42,133 nucleotides of DNA. It comes from Bacteroidota bacterium. Its GTDB lineage: Bacteria > Bacteroidota > Bacteroidia > Bacteroidales > UBA1402. The stretch covers positions 1 to 42,133 of the forward strand of contig JAUZOU010000001.1 in assembly GCA_030706285.1 (NCBI GenBank), read 5' to 3'. Position numbers and translations under genes: made by a program. Under the pieces are notes generated by a model. The model was not told the DNA's origin and searched no databases. It saw nothing but the letters and a program-made list of their open reading frames with translations. Positions within the stretch are counted from its first letter, which is position 1, and the number at the start of each line of letters is the position of its first letter. Positions 1 through 7,148 of the stretch are shown piece by piece.

Positions 1-873
1 CAAGGCGCCCCCCAGAAAAGAACCGGTAAGCAGAATCCTAAAGTCCGATCCGGCCACCTGCCTGATCATATGTGGAATGACCAGTCCGACAAACCCGATA
101 ACGCCACCAACCGCCACGCAAATACCAGTCAGCAAGGACGTGATCAGAAACATCAGCCGGATCACCAGCGGGGCGTTAACACCGAGGTGCATAGCCTTGG
201 TCTCCCCCAACCGCAAGGCATTGAGCTGCGGGGCAAACAAGTTGGTCACCAACAGGCCAATCAAGCTGGTCCAAAAGACCAGCCTGATTAGTTGCAGATT
301 GGGCTCATCCAGAGACCCCATCGTCCAGAAAACAATAGTGTGCATATCTTCCGTTGTGCCGACCGACATAAGTAGCATTAACGCGGAAGAACTGATAAAA
401 CTGATCATGACCCCGATCAACAGCATACGATTCACGTTGCCGGTACCTCTGCGCATGCCCAGAAAATACACCAGCAAAATCGTCACCAGTGACCCGGCAA
501 ATCCGGCGATCGGCAGCGTCAGCAAATGTCCCATCAGACCGGTACCCAAAACAATCACGATGGCTACGCCCAGCGAAGCCCCGCCGGAAATGCCCAGCGT
601 ATACGGTTCCACCAGCGGATTGCGAAAAACGCCTTGCAAAATGGCACCGACAAGGCTCAACGTTCCTCCAATGGAGAATGCCAACACTAGCCTCGGGATT
701 CTGATTTGTGTAAGAATCGCCTTTTCCAGGCTGTCGGATTGGCTGAACACGTCGGCCAGGTGCCCGAGAGAAATATGGATTTCGCCGGTTGTCAGTGACC
801 AAAGTGCCGCTACGATCAGCAACAGGATCAGCACAACCAGCAACATCGTCCAATGTAGATACCTCTGTTTCAT
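1..873 (-). CDS. btuC: Cobalamin/iron-chelate ABC transporter permease, BtuC/FecCD family (3' end cut by window edge)
   Basis: I read this frame directly: 291 codons stay open from the ATG at 873 to base 1, so the C-terminus lies outside the window. The product begins MKQRYLHWTMLLVVLILL and shows the FecCD pattern of many membrane helices, with RIPRLVLAFSIGGTLSLVGA near residues 58-77, NPLVEPYTLGISGGASLG near 84-101 and a late GGVIGFVGLVIPHMIRQV. FecCD permeases form the inner-membrane channel for cobalamin, haem or ferric chelates together with an ATPase, which should lie beyond the left edge. The ATG overlaps the stop of the upstream binding protein gene in the string ATGA, so the two are translationally coupled. 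Cobalamin is favoured over iron because a cobalamin riboswitch heads the operon. Confidence 0.9.
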   Translation of the reverse strand, partial: MKQRYLHWTMLLVVLILLLIVAALWSLTTGEIHISLGHLADVFSQSDSLEKAILTQIRIPRLVLAFSIGGTLSLVGAILQGVFRNPLVEPYTLGISGGASLGVAIVIVLGTGLMGHLLTLPIAGFAGSLVTILLVYFLGMRRGTGNVNRMLLIGVMISFISSSALMLLMSVGTTEDMHTIVFWTMGSLDEPNLQLIRLVFWTSLIGLLVTNLFAPQLNALRLGETKAMHLGVNAPLVIRLMFLITSLLTGICVAVGGVIGFVGLVIPHMIRQVAGSDFRILLTGSFLGGAL

Positions 874-1715
874 GACTGTCTGATCAATCGGGTCATTGTC
901 TGCAATGTCTGAACAAAACAAACCGGACACGGCATGCAGGCAGTATAGGCATCGATCAGAAATACACGTTTGTGCTTGACGGCACTCAGCGCTTTAATCG
1001 ACTCCCATTGCTTTTTCTCTGTCACTCCAACCACGCCCATCGTAGCAATGAATATAACATCCGGATCACGTTTCAGTACCGTCTCACGGGTAATACTGCC
1101 TCGTTTCAAATCGGCTGCAATGTTCCTGCCGCCGGCAAAGCGGATCAAATCATTCATATACGTATTCGGAATGACGGCAAACAGAGGATCGGATCCAATC
1201 TGGAAAAATAGCTTGAGAGGCTTGTGCTGCTGGCCCTTAAGCTTGTCCACTTGTTGTCTGGTTTGTTGAATAACAGCCATCGCCCTAGCACTTCTGCCAG
1301 CCCGGCGTCCTAAATCGATAAACTGTGAACAGATATCTTCAAAAGAACAAACTTTTGGGTAGACAACAACATTCAGCCTGAATTTGCGGAGAGTAGCCAG
1401 CGTCTGACCGTTTGTCAGAGCAGTTGTGACCACAAGGTCCGGTTTTAATGCAATGACCTTTTCTACATTGACGGTAACGGCGGAGGCCACAATGGCTTTC
1501 GAGTGATTGGTCTGACAATAGCTGGTACAGCCTACCAGATCACCTTCGGCTCCCATGTCGATGAGATTTCTGGTCAGGGAGGGAGCTAATGATACGATGC
1601 GCTTTACGGGAGCACCTGTTATGGCGGCAATGCTTGCCAAAAAGCACAATAAAAACAGGACACAATCCCGCAAGCAGCAGCTAGGCGAGGTTATCCGACG
1701 GACGAATGCCTTCAT
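870..1715 (-). CDS. btuF: Cobalamin-type periplasmic substrate-binding protein, BtuF-like
   Basis: The product has 281 aa with a basic N-terminus and hydrophobic signal segment (about residues 16-35), then the class III binding-protein start KRIVSLAPSLTRNLIDMGA, followed by EKVIALKPDLVV and DPDVIFIATMG, all typical of BtuF/FhuD-fold (TroA superfamily) proteins. It should capture a corrinoid in the periplasm and pass it to the permease encoded by the overlapping next gene. Cysteines near the signal segment (CCLRDC) do not form a convincing lipobox, so it may be soluble or poorly predicted. The gene follows a cobalamin riboswitch by about 100 bases, which supports corrinoid rather than siderophore binding. 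No strong ribosome binding site precedes the ATG. Confidence 0.85.
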   Translation of the reverse strand: MKAFVRRITSPSCCLRDCVLFLLCFLASIAAITGAPVKRIVSLAPSLTRNLIDMGAEGDLVGCTSYCQTNHSKAIVASAVTVNVEKVIALKPDLVVTTALTNGQTLATLRKFRLNVVVYPKVCSFEDICSQFIDLGRRAGRSARAMAVIQQTRQQVDKLKGQQHKPLKLFFQIGSDPLFAVIPNTYMNDLIRFAGGRNIAADLKRGSITRETVLKRDPDVIFIATMGVVGVTEKKQWESIKALSAVKHKRVFLIDAYTACMPCPVCFVQTLQTMTRLIRQS

Positions 1716-1773
1716 TCAACATTGAATTAAGGGCTTCGGAATAAATACAAACAAACGCAATGATAGCTACCAT
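1681..1773 (-). CDS. Possible 30-codon leader ORF between riboswitch and btuF
   Basis: An ATG at 1773 opens a 30-residue frame (MVAIIAFVCIYSEALNSMLN, then ten more residues) ending in TAG at 1681. It starts just downstream of the riboswitch and overlaps the first 35 bases of btuF in another frame. A purine-rich AGGGGACGAC precedes it. It could couple translation to btuF or be chance; no family is recognised. Confidence 0.2.
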   Translation of the reverse strand: MVAIIAFVCIYSEALNSMLNEGIRPSDNLA

Positions 1774-1814
1774 GTCGTCCCCTTGAACCTTTCATCCCGA
1801 AGCTCAGGTTAATA

Positions 1815-2003
1815 CAACGCACTGGCAGGTTTTCTGGCTCGTCCTTGTTTCTGATGCCTTCCCACCCGCTCAGGGGCAGTGGCTAACAGTTGTTTCAGAA
1901 ACATTATTCCAGGACTTACAGCTGCGGGTACAGCTCCGGATTCGTTCAACTAACGTCAAACCCCACCGGATTCCCTCTTAGGATCTCCTCCAACGGATTC
2001 AAT
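1815..2003 (-). ncRNA. Cobalamin riboswitch
   Basis: On the minus strand the hallmark elements occur in order: AGGGAATCCGGTG, then CCGGAGCTGTACCCGCAGCT with GTAAG, then the B12-box region GCCACTG followed by GGGTGGGAAGGC, and finally GACGAGCCAGAAAACCTGCC. These match the conserved core of the cobalamin (B12-box) riboswitch. It lies between a candidate promoter and the btuF/btuC genes, so bound adenosylcobalamin or a related corrinoid should lower their expression. Ends are approximate. Confidence 0.93.
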
Positions 2004-2019
2004 CCACCAAATGCGAAGG

Positions 2020-2052
2020 CAAAAGTAATAAAAAATCGGGAGGTTGTCCAAT
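2020..2052 (-). promoter_or_regulatory. Candidate Bacteroidetes-type promoter of the btu operon
   Basis: Reading the minus strand, ATTG (2052-2049, three of four matches to the -33 TTTG) is followed after 21 bases by TACTTTTG (2027-2020), a full match to the -7 consensus TAnnTTTG. Transcription would begin about 7-10 bases further on, just at the 5' edge of the cobalamin riboswitch, which is where it should. Confidence 0.55.
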
Positions 2053-2180
2053 TGACTGTCTTTTTTTTAAGCACAGAAATGGATGCCTCCCTCACGTCCT
2101 GTCTGCTTTACGATCTTTTCATAGTCACCGCCTAGCTATGACTGCATGGCGGCACTATTTATTTTATGTATGTACGATCG

Positions 2181-2678
2181 TTAATCCTCCCTGTTAAGAA
2201 TTTTCGTCTTTTCTTTCTCAAACTCATCTTGAGTAATGATCTTGTCATCAAGAAGCTTTTTTAAATCACGAAGGCTATCGACTTTCGACTTCTGTATACC
2301 TTGAACTTTTTGAGGTTCAGTAACGGAAGCCGCATCAAGAGCCTGCAACTCATAGCTATGTACCGGCTGATATTTCATCGTCCATAAAAATGGTACGGCA
2401 AAAAAAAGGCCACCGATAACGGCGGGTACATCAACTTCTTCGTCCTTTGTAATGGTTGTCACGATGGGTTTGAAGCCCTCTTTTTCAAGTTTAACCATCA
2501 TTGAACTTCCTACAATTTTTGTGTCACGGTGATAATAAGGTGTCTCTCCTACGTATTCACCATCAAGATACAATTTTGCTTTACTAGGAGTTGATTGAAT
2601 CAGCGTCGTGCTTGAACAACCGGCAAATAGAATAGTGGCGACAAGTAGTAAACTGACAATGCGAGCAGAATTAATCAT
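2181..2678 (-). CDS. Lipoprotein with PEGA-like domain and C-terminal SHOCT domain
   Basis: The 165-aa product has a lipoprotein signal ending in the lipobox LFAGC (Cys about residue 20). Residues 25-70 contain STPSKAKLYLDGEYVGETPY, the beta-rich pattern of PEGA surface-layer domains. A short hydrophobic stretch around VIGGLFFAVPFLW follows, and the last 30 residues (VDSLRDLKKLLDDKIITQDE and onward) match the SHOCT oligomerisation module. It is presumably anchored in the outer membrane facing the periplasm; the function is unknown. Its ATG overlaps the stop of the upstream small membrane-protein gene by 8 bases, so the two are translationally coupled. Confidence 0.8.
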   Translation of the reverse strand: MINSARIVSLLLVATILFAGCSSTTLIQSTPSKAKLYLDGEYVGETPYYHRDTKIVGSSMMVKLEKEGFKPIVTTITKDEEVDVPAVIGGLFFAVPFLWTMKYQPVHSYELQALDAASVTEPQKVQGIQKSKVDSLRDLKKLLDDKIITQDEFEKEKTKILNRED

Positions 2679-2877
2679 GTTTTTTTTGTTTAAAAGATTT
2701 TAGAGTAAACGTCAGGATGGCTATCCCAGCAAGTAAAAGCACAACCCCACCAGCCAATACCCCTACTCCATAGTTCGACAATGTGCCAATACCTTTCAGG
2801 CACTCAATAATGGCGTAGATCGGGTATAAGATCAACGCAACAGCTATGATTAACAATAGGTATCTCATGAAACGCAA
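2671..2877 (-). CDS. Small two-helix membrane protein
   Basis: The 68-aa product has two hydrophobic segments, about residues 5-24 (LLLIIAVALILYPIYAII) and 37-60 (VGVLAGGVVLLLAGIAILTF), joined by a short loop and ending in a basic tail KSFKQKKHD. I recognise no family. The gene sits between a Bor-like lipoprotein gene and the PEGA/SHOCT lipoprotein gene, overlapping the latter by 8 bases (ATGATTAA). This tight overlap supports it being a real gene rather than a chance frame and suggests the two products act together in the envelope. Confidence 0.7.
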   Translation of the reverse strand: MRFMRYLLLIIAVALILYPIYAIIECLKGIGTLSNYGVGVLAGGVVLLLAGIAILTFTLKSFKQKKHD

Positions 2878-2882
2878 CTTAT

Positions 2883-2919
2883 AACCATGGCAAGATTCTT
2901 AAAGGAACTTGCCATGGTT
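2883..2919 (-). repeat. Perfect 12-bp inverted repeat between small envelope genes
   Basis: AACCATGGCAAG at 2883-2894 pairs perfectly with CTTGCCATGGTT at 2908-2919 around a 13-base loop. It lies between the stop of the Bor-like gene and the start of the next gene. No U-run follows on either strand, so it is an mRNA hairpin or protein site rather than a classic terminator. The core CTTGCCATGG recurs at 3390-3399. Confidence 0.6.
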
Positions 2920-2929
2920 TGATGGGTGT

Positions 2930-3223
2930 TTACTTTGTTATTGTTACCGTCGTTGGAGTATATATGCTTCCTGTCAACCAAGCAAGAAAACCATCAACAA
3001 ATGAATGGCTTATCGTAATGGAGTAATCCTTGGCATCACCAACCAACTCTTTCGTATTGGCAGTTGAAATAGGAGCCAACCCATTTATAACGTAATGATT
3101 ATGGGCAACGATTTTGGTACCCGTTTGAGGACCATTACCTACTGTAGCTGTAAACGTGTAACAAGAAGTCATTGCAAAGGCAAGGACCAAGGTAAGTGAC
3201 AAATTCAATAAACATTTTTTCAT
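2930..3223 (-). CDS. Bor-family lipoprotein
   Basis: The 97-aa product has a lipoprotein signal MKKCLLNLSLTLVLAFAMTSC with a lipobox MTSC. The mature part contains NHYVINGLAP and ends SFVDGFLAWLTGSIYTPTTV, which parallels the Bor signature of phage lambda (FVNG-LL-F-T-GIYTP). Bor proteins are small outer-membrane lipoproteins; lambda Bor is linked to serum resistance, but the role of Bacteroidetes homologues is not established. No phage genes accompany it here. It begins a three-gene minus-strand cluster with a two-helix protein and a PEGA/SHOCT lipoprotein. Confidence 0.82.
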   Translation of the reverse strand: MKKCLLNLSLTLVLAFAMTSCYTFTATVGNGPQTGTKIVAHNHYVINGLAPISTANTKELVGDAKDYSITISHSFVDGFLAWLTGSIYTPTTVTITK

Positions 3224-3520
3224 GATATTTATTAGATTACGTTTTGCCTACTCTCAAGTTTTTCGGCTCACACTCCCTACTCAATTATACGGATTTTCAG
3301 GGACCTCCGTTTATTTAAAGCCTAGACATGCAGCCATCACAACACAGCTTCAATAAAGCCTGCTGTGCTTTTTGGGGGATATTCTAACTCTTGCCATGGC
3401 TGGATACTTATTAATGGTTTATTTCCTTATTTTATGTAAACGAATACTGAAACAGACATTTAGCTTCTTACACTAACCCATTACCAATCTATAAACGTTC
3501 AATCTCACAATAGTTAACCG

Positions 3521-3568
3521 CAAAAATACAATCGTTGATCGAGCAAAGCAAGCGATTGTAATTTTTTT
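3521..3568. terminator. Candidate bidirectional terminator hairpin
   Basis: TACAATCG (3527-3534) pairs with CGATTGTA (3553-3560) around an 18-base loop. On the plus strand seven T residues follow; on the minus strand the stem is followed by TTTTTG. The long loop and 8-bp stem make it a moderate candidate. No complete gene ends into it, so it may belong to a lost gene. Confidence 0.4.
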
Positions 3569-4010
3569 CTGTAATGGAAACCATTCGTCAACAAATAAGC
3601 CTCAAAACGTCAAGGCAATAGCACCCTTAAAAAAACACACACGTTAGCTAGCCAAATCCTGCCAACTTTTCTCACAGGTACCAACAGCCATTTCCAGGGA
3701 AAAGATCAGAAAGTCCCTGACAGGGCATGCCGTAAATCTATTGTCATCACCCAGAAGTCTGTTCAAACAGGTTGCATATGGGCGCGCCCTTTTTTACCAT
3801 TTGGTGGAGACAGCGCGTTATTGTTTTGCCATCAGCTAATACCAGGCATCAAAAATGCAGTAAAATTGGGCATCAAAATCGGCTATATAGCCTAAAGTGG
3901 AGCATGCGGCAAGTATTTTAGTGCCATATCAACCCATGTTTTGCGCGCCGCTTTCCATACACTCCAAGCGAACAGCCTAAAAATGAGCAATCAGAAGATT
4001 TATATTATTA

Positions 4011-4044
4011 TTTGGATGAGAGTAATAAAATATTTATATCTTTG
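4011..4044 (+). promoter_or_regulatory. Candidate promoter of the methyltransferase/polyferredoxin genes
   Basis: TTTG at 4011-4014 and TATCTTTG at 4037-4044 match the Bacteroidetes -33 and -7 elements with a 22-base spacer, slightly longer than the usual 19-21. Transcription would start near 4052, about 180 bases before the ATG at 4230. Confidence 0.4.
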
Positions 4045-4229
4045 ATGATTAATCTTTCATTCACACTTTGTATATGGTATAAACAAAAAAATTCTCCATG
4101 TGTTATGCAACATTATAGTAAGCGCACTTTTGATTTTTTTTCAATTTGTAAACCAAAAGAAATGGAATCCGATCTTATAATCAAGCAATAAGTATATTTT
4201 TACTTTTATCTACATTAATAATAAAAATA

Positions 4230-4313
4230 ATGAACCTTAAAAGATCTATTTTTAGAATTATTTCTTCTGTTTTATCTAGGAAACGCGTTTATTTAATTAG
4301 GTCGCTTGTATAA
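4230..4313 (+). pseudogene. Probable detached N-terminus of the TylF-like methyltransferase
   Basis: An ATG at 4230 opens 27 codons (MNLKRSIFRIISSVLSRKRV, then YLIRSLV) ending in TAA at 4311. This basic, amphipathic leader resembles the start of many sugar O-methyltransferases of the neighbouring type. It lies in frame 0 whereas the methyltransferase body is in frame 2; an indel between 4301 and 4310 would join them. This is inference; the peptide alone carries no diagnostic motif. Confidence 0.3.
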
Positions 4314-4333
4314 TTAGGAATAAACTTAAGGCT

Positions 4334-4903
4334 TTGCCTAATCGTTTTGACTATGTAAGATACTCGGCGTTATCACTTTGCCATGAAGAAATTACAGCAA
4401 ACAACGTGAGTGGAAGCACCGCAGAACTTGGTGTATATAAAGGAGATTTTTCAAGACAAATAAATTATTTATTTTCTAAAAGAAAAATCTATTTATTTGA
4501 TACTTTTGAAGGATTTGATGCCAAAGATATTCAACTAGATCAAGAAAATAAATTTTCTATTGGCAGTCAGGATTTTTCAGACACATGTGTGGATTTTGTA
4601 ATGAAAAATATGCCACACCCTGATAATTGCATAATTAAAAAAGGTTTTTTCCCTGAAACGGCTTTTGGCATTTCCGATTCTTTTTGCTTTGTAAGCATTG
4701 ATGCGGATCTGTTTGCTCCAATATACGAAGGGCTAAGTTTTTTTTATCCATTATTGGAGAAAGGGGGATATATTTTTGTTCATGATTTTAATAATAATGA
4801 TTATAAAGGAGCCAAGCAGGCCGTTTTGAAATTTTGTAAAGAGAATAACATTACGTATGTTCCAATACCGGATGTTGCCGGAACAGTGATTATACCAAAA
4901 TAG
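4334..4903 (+). CDS. TylF/macrocin-type SAM-dependent methyltransferase (possibly 5' frameshifted)
   Basis: The 189-aa product matches the TylF (macrocin O-methyltransferase) family: STAELGVYKGDF is the SAM-binding glycine loop, KIYLFDTFEGFD is the conserved acidic motif, and SIDADLFAPIYEGLSFFYPL with GGYIFVHDF carries the metal-binding acidic residues. Family members methylate hydroxyls of sugars, including surface-glycan sugars. The only available start here is TTG (4334); an in-frame TAG at 4298 blocks extension and no ATG lies between. The usual N-terminal 25-30 residues appear instead in another frame just upstream. The gene is AT-rich and is followed directly by the polyferredoxin gene. 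Either a sequencing or genuine frameshift, or a short form with a weak start. Confidence 0.75.
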   Translation: MPNRFDYVRYSALSLCHEEITANNVSGSTAELGVYKGDFSRQINYLFSKRKIYLFDTFEGFDAKDIQLDQENKFSIGSQDFSDTCVDFVMKNMPHPDNCIIKKGFFPETAFGISDSFCFVSIDADLFAPIYEGLSFFYPLLEKGGYIFVHDFNNNDYKGAKQAVLKFCKENNITYVPIPDVAGTVIIPK

Positions 4904-4930
4904 TTGCTGCTAATAAACAGGAGCTCGAAT

Positions 4931-5731
4931 ATGAAGTTGTACCTAGTGACACGCGCGCACAAGTGGCTTGCACTCTCTAGAATATACATAAGGCACATGC
5001 AAAAGATATACCACCTGAACTTTTTTTCTAGAGTCATATTCTTACTTCTAACCCCAGTTTGTTTCCAGTTCTTTGCCCTTGGATTTATATGGCATTCCAT
5101 TTATTGGGGAGTAATTACATCTGTGCTGATTATTTGGATGGTGTTTGTTCTAATCTCACCATTATTTGGCCGAATAGGGTGTGGCTGGTTTTGTTTTATG
5201 GGAACTGTCACAGATTTCTCCGGAAAATACTCGCTACGCAAAACAAAATGGAATACGCCGAAATTGTGGACAAGATTATTGATACTCATTCCATTCTTTT
5301 TATCGGCCTTTTACTTTTATTTTATTAATAAAGAGAATGGCCTCACGCATGGGTTTGCTATCGAGCCCAACTTCCTAAAATTAAGTTTCAATGATCACTA
5401 TAAAATTGTTTGGTTAAGTGATATCTCATTTGCTTTTATAATGGGGCTCTTCTTTGATAAAAGATGGGCTTGCAAGAATCTTTGTATGATGGGTGTTTTA
5501 TGCTCGGCAGGTGCAACGTATACACGACTTATTCCTGTTGCTGATACTAAAAGCTGTACGTTATGTGGAAGATGTGAAAAGGAATGTCTCGTAGGTATTC
5601 CGATAGTCGAGTATATTAAAAACAATAATGGGCTGATAACAAATGCCGAATGTATTAATTGTGGCAAATGTGTTGAAGCCTGCAGGACAAAGACAATAAA
5701 ATTAAAATTTGTCTGGAATCGAAAAAAATAA
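4931..5731 (+). CDS. Membrane polyferredoxin, NapH/CcoG-like 4Fe-4S protein
   Basis: The ATG at 4931 is preferred over an upstream in-frame TTG at 4904 because AGGAG precedes it by a proper distance; the product then has 266 aa. It has about four or five membrane helices, a cysteine motif GRIGCGWFCFMGT characteristic of NapH-type proteins, a second KRWACKNLCMMGVLC motif, and two C-terminal ferredoxin clusters CTLCGRCEKEC and CINCGKCVEAC. Such proteins move electrons across or along the inner membrane to a partner oxidoreductase. No nitrate, nitrous oxide or cytochrome oxidase genes are near; its neighbours are a sugar methyltransferase and a flavoprotein, so it may supply electrons to glycan chemistry. 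That last point is inference. Confidence 0.8.
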   Translation: MKLYLVTRAHKWLALSRIYIRHMQKIYHLNFFSRVIFLLLTPVCFQFFALGFIWHSIYWGVITSVLIIWMVFVLISPLFGRIGCGWFCFMGTVTDFSGKYSLRKTKWNTPKLWTRLLILIPFFLSAFYFYFINKENGLTHGFAIEPNFLKLSFNDHYKIVWLSDISFAFIMGLFFDKRWACKNLCMMGVLCSAGATYTRLIPVADTKSCTLCGRCEKECLVGIPIVEYIKNNNGLITNAECINCGKCVEACRTKTIKLKFVWNRKK

Positions 5732-5822
5732 AATGTCCTTTTGCTAACACCACCAGATCGCGTGCGGCTTATAAACAAAGGATGTTACTGCCGTAAGAAT
5801 AAACACAGCTTTCCCTTTATAT

Positions 5823-7061
5823 TTAGAGGGTTTTACATAAATCCATAGCCGCTCCGATAGCGACATCCATATTATAATATTCCCAATCTGCAAATCTTCC
5901 TGACAGATAAAAACCAGACTTCGATAGCTCTTTTTTTAATGCTCCAATCATCATTCTGGTTGATGCATCTTGTATTGGGTATGTATATTGATTATAATGG
6001 TGTTTAATGTATAGAGGAGACAATGGCATTTTCTCCAGATTTAGTAGAATTTCTTCCTTGGAAATATAGTCAGTAAATTCAATTGTTGCAGTCATTTTAC
6101 CATCTGCATTATTACTTTCTGAGAAATTGCCGGTACATATAATTCTGTGTGATTTAAATGTTTCACTTGGCAAATACATCCAACTATACGGGTTTTTATT
6201 TATTTCACATAACACAGAGGTAGTACCATGGTAATCAAGATTGTTTAATTGATTTTCATAGGCTGAAATATCTAATCCCTTAAGCATTTTCGGCAAATCT
6301 TTAATAATACCGCAAAAAATAATATACCTGAATTTCTGATTATTTATGATCCAGTTTTCACCGCTCTTTTCAATTAGATTAACAGGATTATCACATATAA
6401 TGTTTAATCCTTGGCTTAATCGATCGACAATAAATTGCGATCCATTAAATTTTTCATACCAAAATGTACTATGAACAAATTTTTTTTCTTCAATTCGATT
6501 AATATTATTATATATTATTTCTTCTATACTTGGCATTGGCAATTTTCCGTCCAACCAATCCATAGGTATCTTTCGTAAATCCGATTTCCAAATTTTTTTA
6601 TTATAGGGATTGAAATATTCCTTGTATAGTGTTTTTCCAAAACGATTCAGCAAAAATTCTTCAAAATTAGAAGGCTCAATACTAGGTTTACTTGCCAAAT
6701 CAACCAAATCTTTAATGAAATTTTTCTTCATTTCTTCATCAAAAAGATAGGCGTGATTTTCTATAGGATAGGGAATTATTTTTCCATTGCTCATGCAGAC
6801 GACAGCATTCCTGTTGACTTTTAAAAATTCTTCATCCCGGTTAAATAAATTCCAGAACCAATCCAAGACATCTTGTCTTTTTGAGTTAAACACGTGCCCT
6901 CCGCAAAGATGATACAACTGTCCGTTCACACGTTCACATCTTATCAGTCCTCCGGGACGTGATTCTTTTTCATAGACAGTTACCTCATATCTATTTTTCA
7001 ACAAATTAGCCACAGTTAGTCCTGAAAGTCCTCCTCCTATTACAGCAATTTTTCCGTTCAT
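5823..7061 (-). CDS. FAD-dependent amine-oxidase-type oxidoreductase, UDP-galactopyranose mutase-like
   Basis: The 412-aa product opens with a Rossmann FAD site IAVIGGGLSGLTVANLL (residues 5-21) and VYEKESRPGGLIRC, then GGHVFNSKRQDVLDWFWNLF, which is close to the UDP-galactopyranose mutase / protoporphyrinogen-oxidase-like group used in nucleotide-sugar metabolism. It also contains YFNPYNKKIWKSDLRKIPMD, a pattern seen in UGM-related proteins of surface polysaccharide clusters. It ends with a second FAD contact GRFADWEYYNMDVAIGAAMD. True UGM activity is uncertain: length and fold fit, but the group includes proteins of unknown substrate. The gene is AT-rich like the two convergent genes to its left, suggesting shared origin. 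Confidence 0.75.
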   Translation of the reverse strand: MNGKIAVIGGGLSGLTVANLLKNRYEVTVYEKESRPGGLIRCERVNGQLYHLCGGHVFNSKRQDVLDWFWNLFNRDEEFLKVNRNAVVCMSNGKIIPYPIENHAYLFDEEMKKNFIKDLVDLASKPSIEPSNFEEFLLNRFGKTLYKEYFNPYNKKIWKSDLRKIPMDWLDGKLPMPSIEEIIYNNINRIEEKKFVHSTFWYEKFNGSQFIVDRLSQGLNIICDNPVNLIEKSGENWIINNQKFRYIIFCGIIKDLPKMLKGLDISAYENQLNNLDYHGTTSVLCEINKNPYSWMYLPSETFKSHRIICTGNFSESNNADGKMTATIEFTDYISKEEILLNLEKMPLSPLYIKHHYNQYTYPIQDASTRMMIGALKKELSKSGFYLSGRFADWEYYNMDVAIGAAMDLCKTL

Positions 7062-7148
7062 GATTATATTTTTTCGACTAGTTTTCTTAGATCCAATGTC
7101 CTTTGAGAGGTATAAAAGTTGGATAAATAATCAGTATAAAATGGCAAA

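Larger units (their letters stand above)
3224..4229. other. Gene-free stretch of about 1 kb
   Basis: No frame with convincing coding character is present on either strand. It holds a candidate bidirectional terminator (3521-3568), a weak hairpin CACAGC/GCTGTG at 3343-3367 followed by CTTTTTG, a second copy of CTTGCCATGG (3390-3399), a tandem pair of GGCATCAAAA (3845-3854 and 3869-3878) beside the palindrome GGCTATATAGCC (3881-3892), and a forward promoter near its right end. Base composition becomes strongly AT-rich from about 4000 onward, marking the edge of the next island. Confidence 0.6.

Noticed and set aside
305..853. 182-codon frame on the minus strand
   Set aside because: It is a shadow of the BtuC frame, which is open across 1-873 and carries a clear FecCD protein; this alternative frame is Arg- and Gly-rich without motifs.
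77..883. 268-codon frame on the plus strand
   Set aside because: It is antisense to the permease gene, lacks any family motif and has the composition of a reversed membrane-protein gene.
3845..3892. Two copies of GGCATCAAAA and the palindrome GGCTATATAGCC, considered as a CRISPR or insertion-element remnant
   Set aside because: Only two short copies with no spacer pattern, no longer inverted repeats and no transposase fragment nearby.
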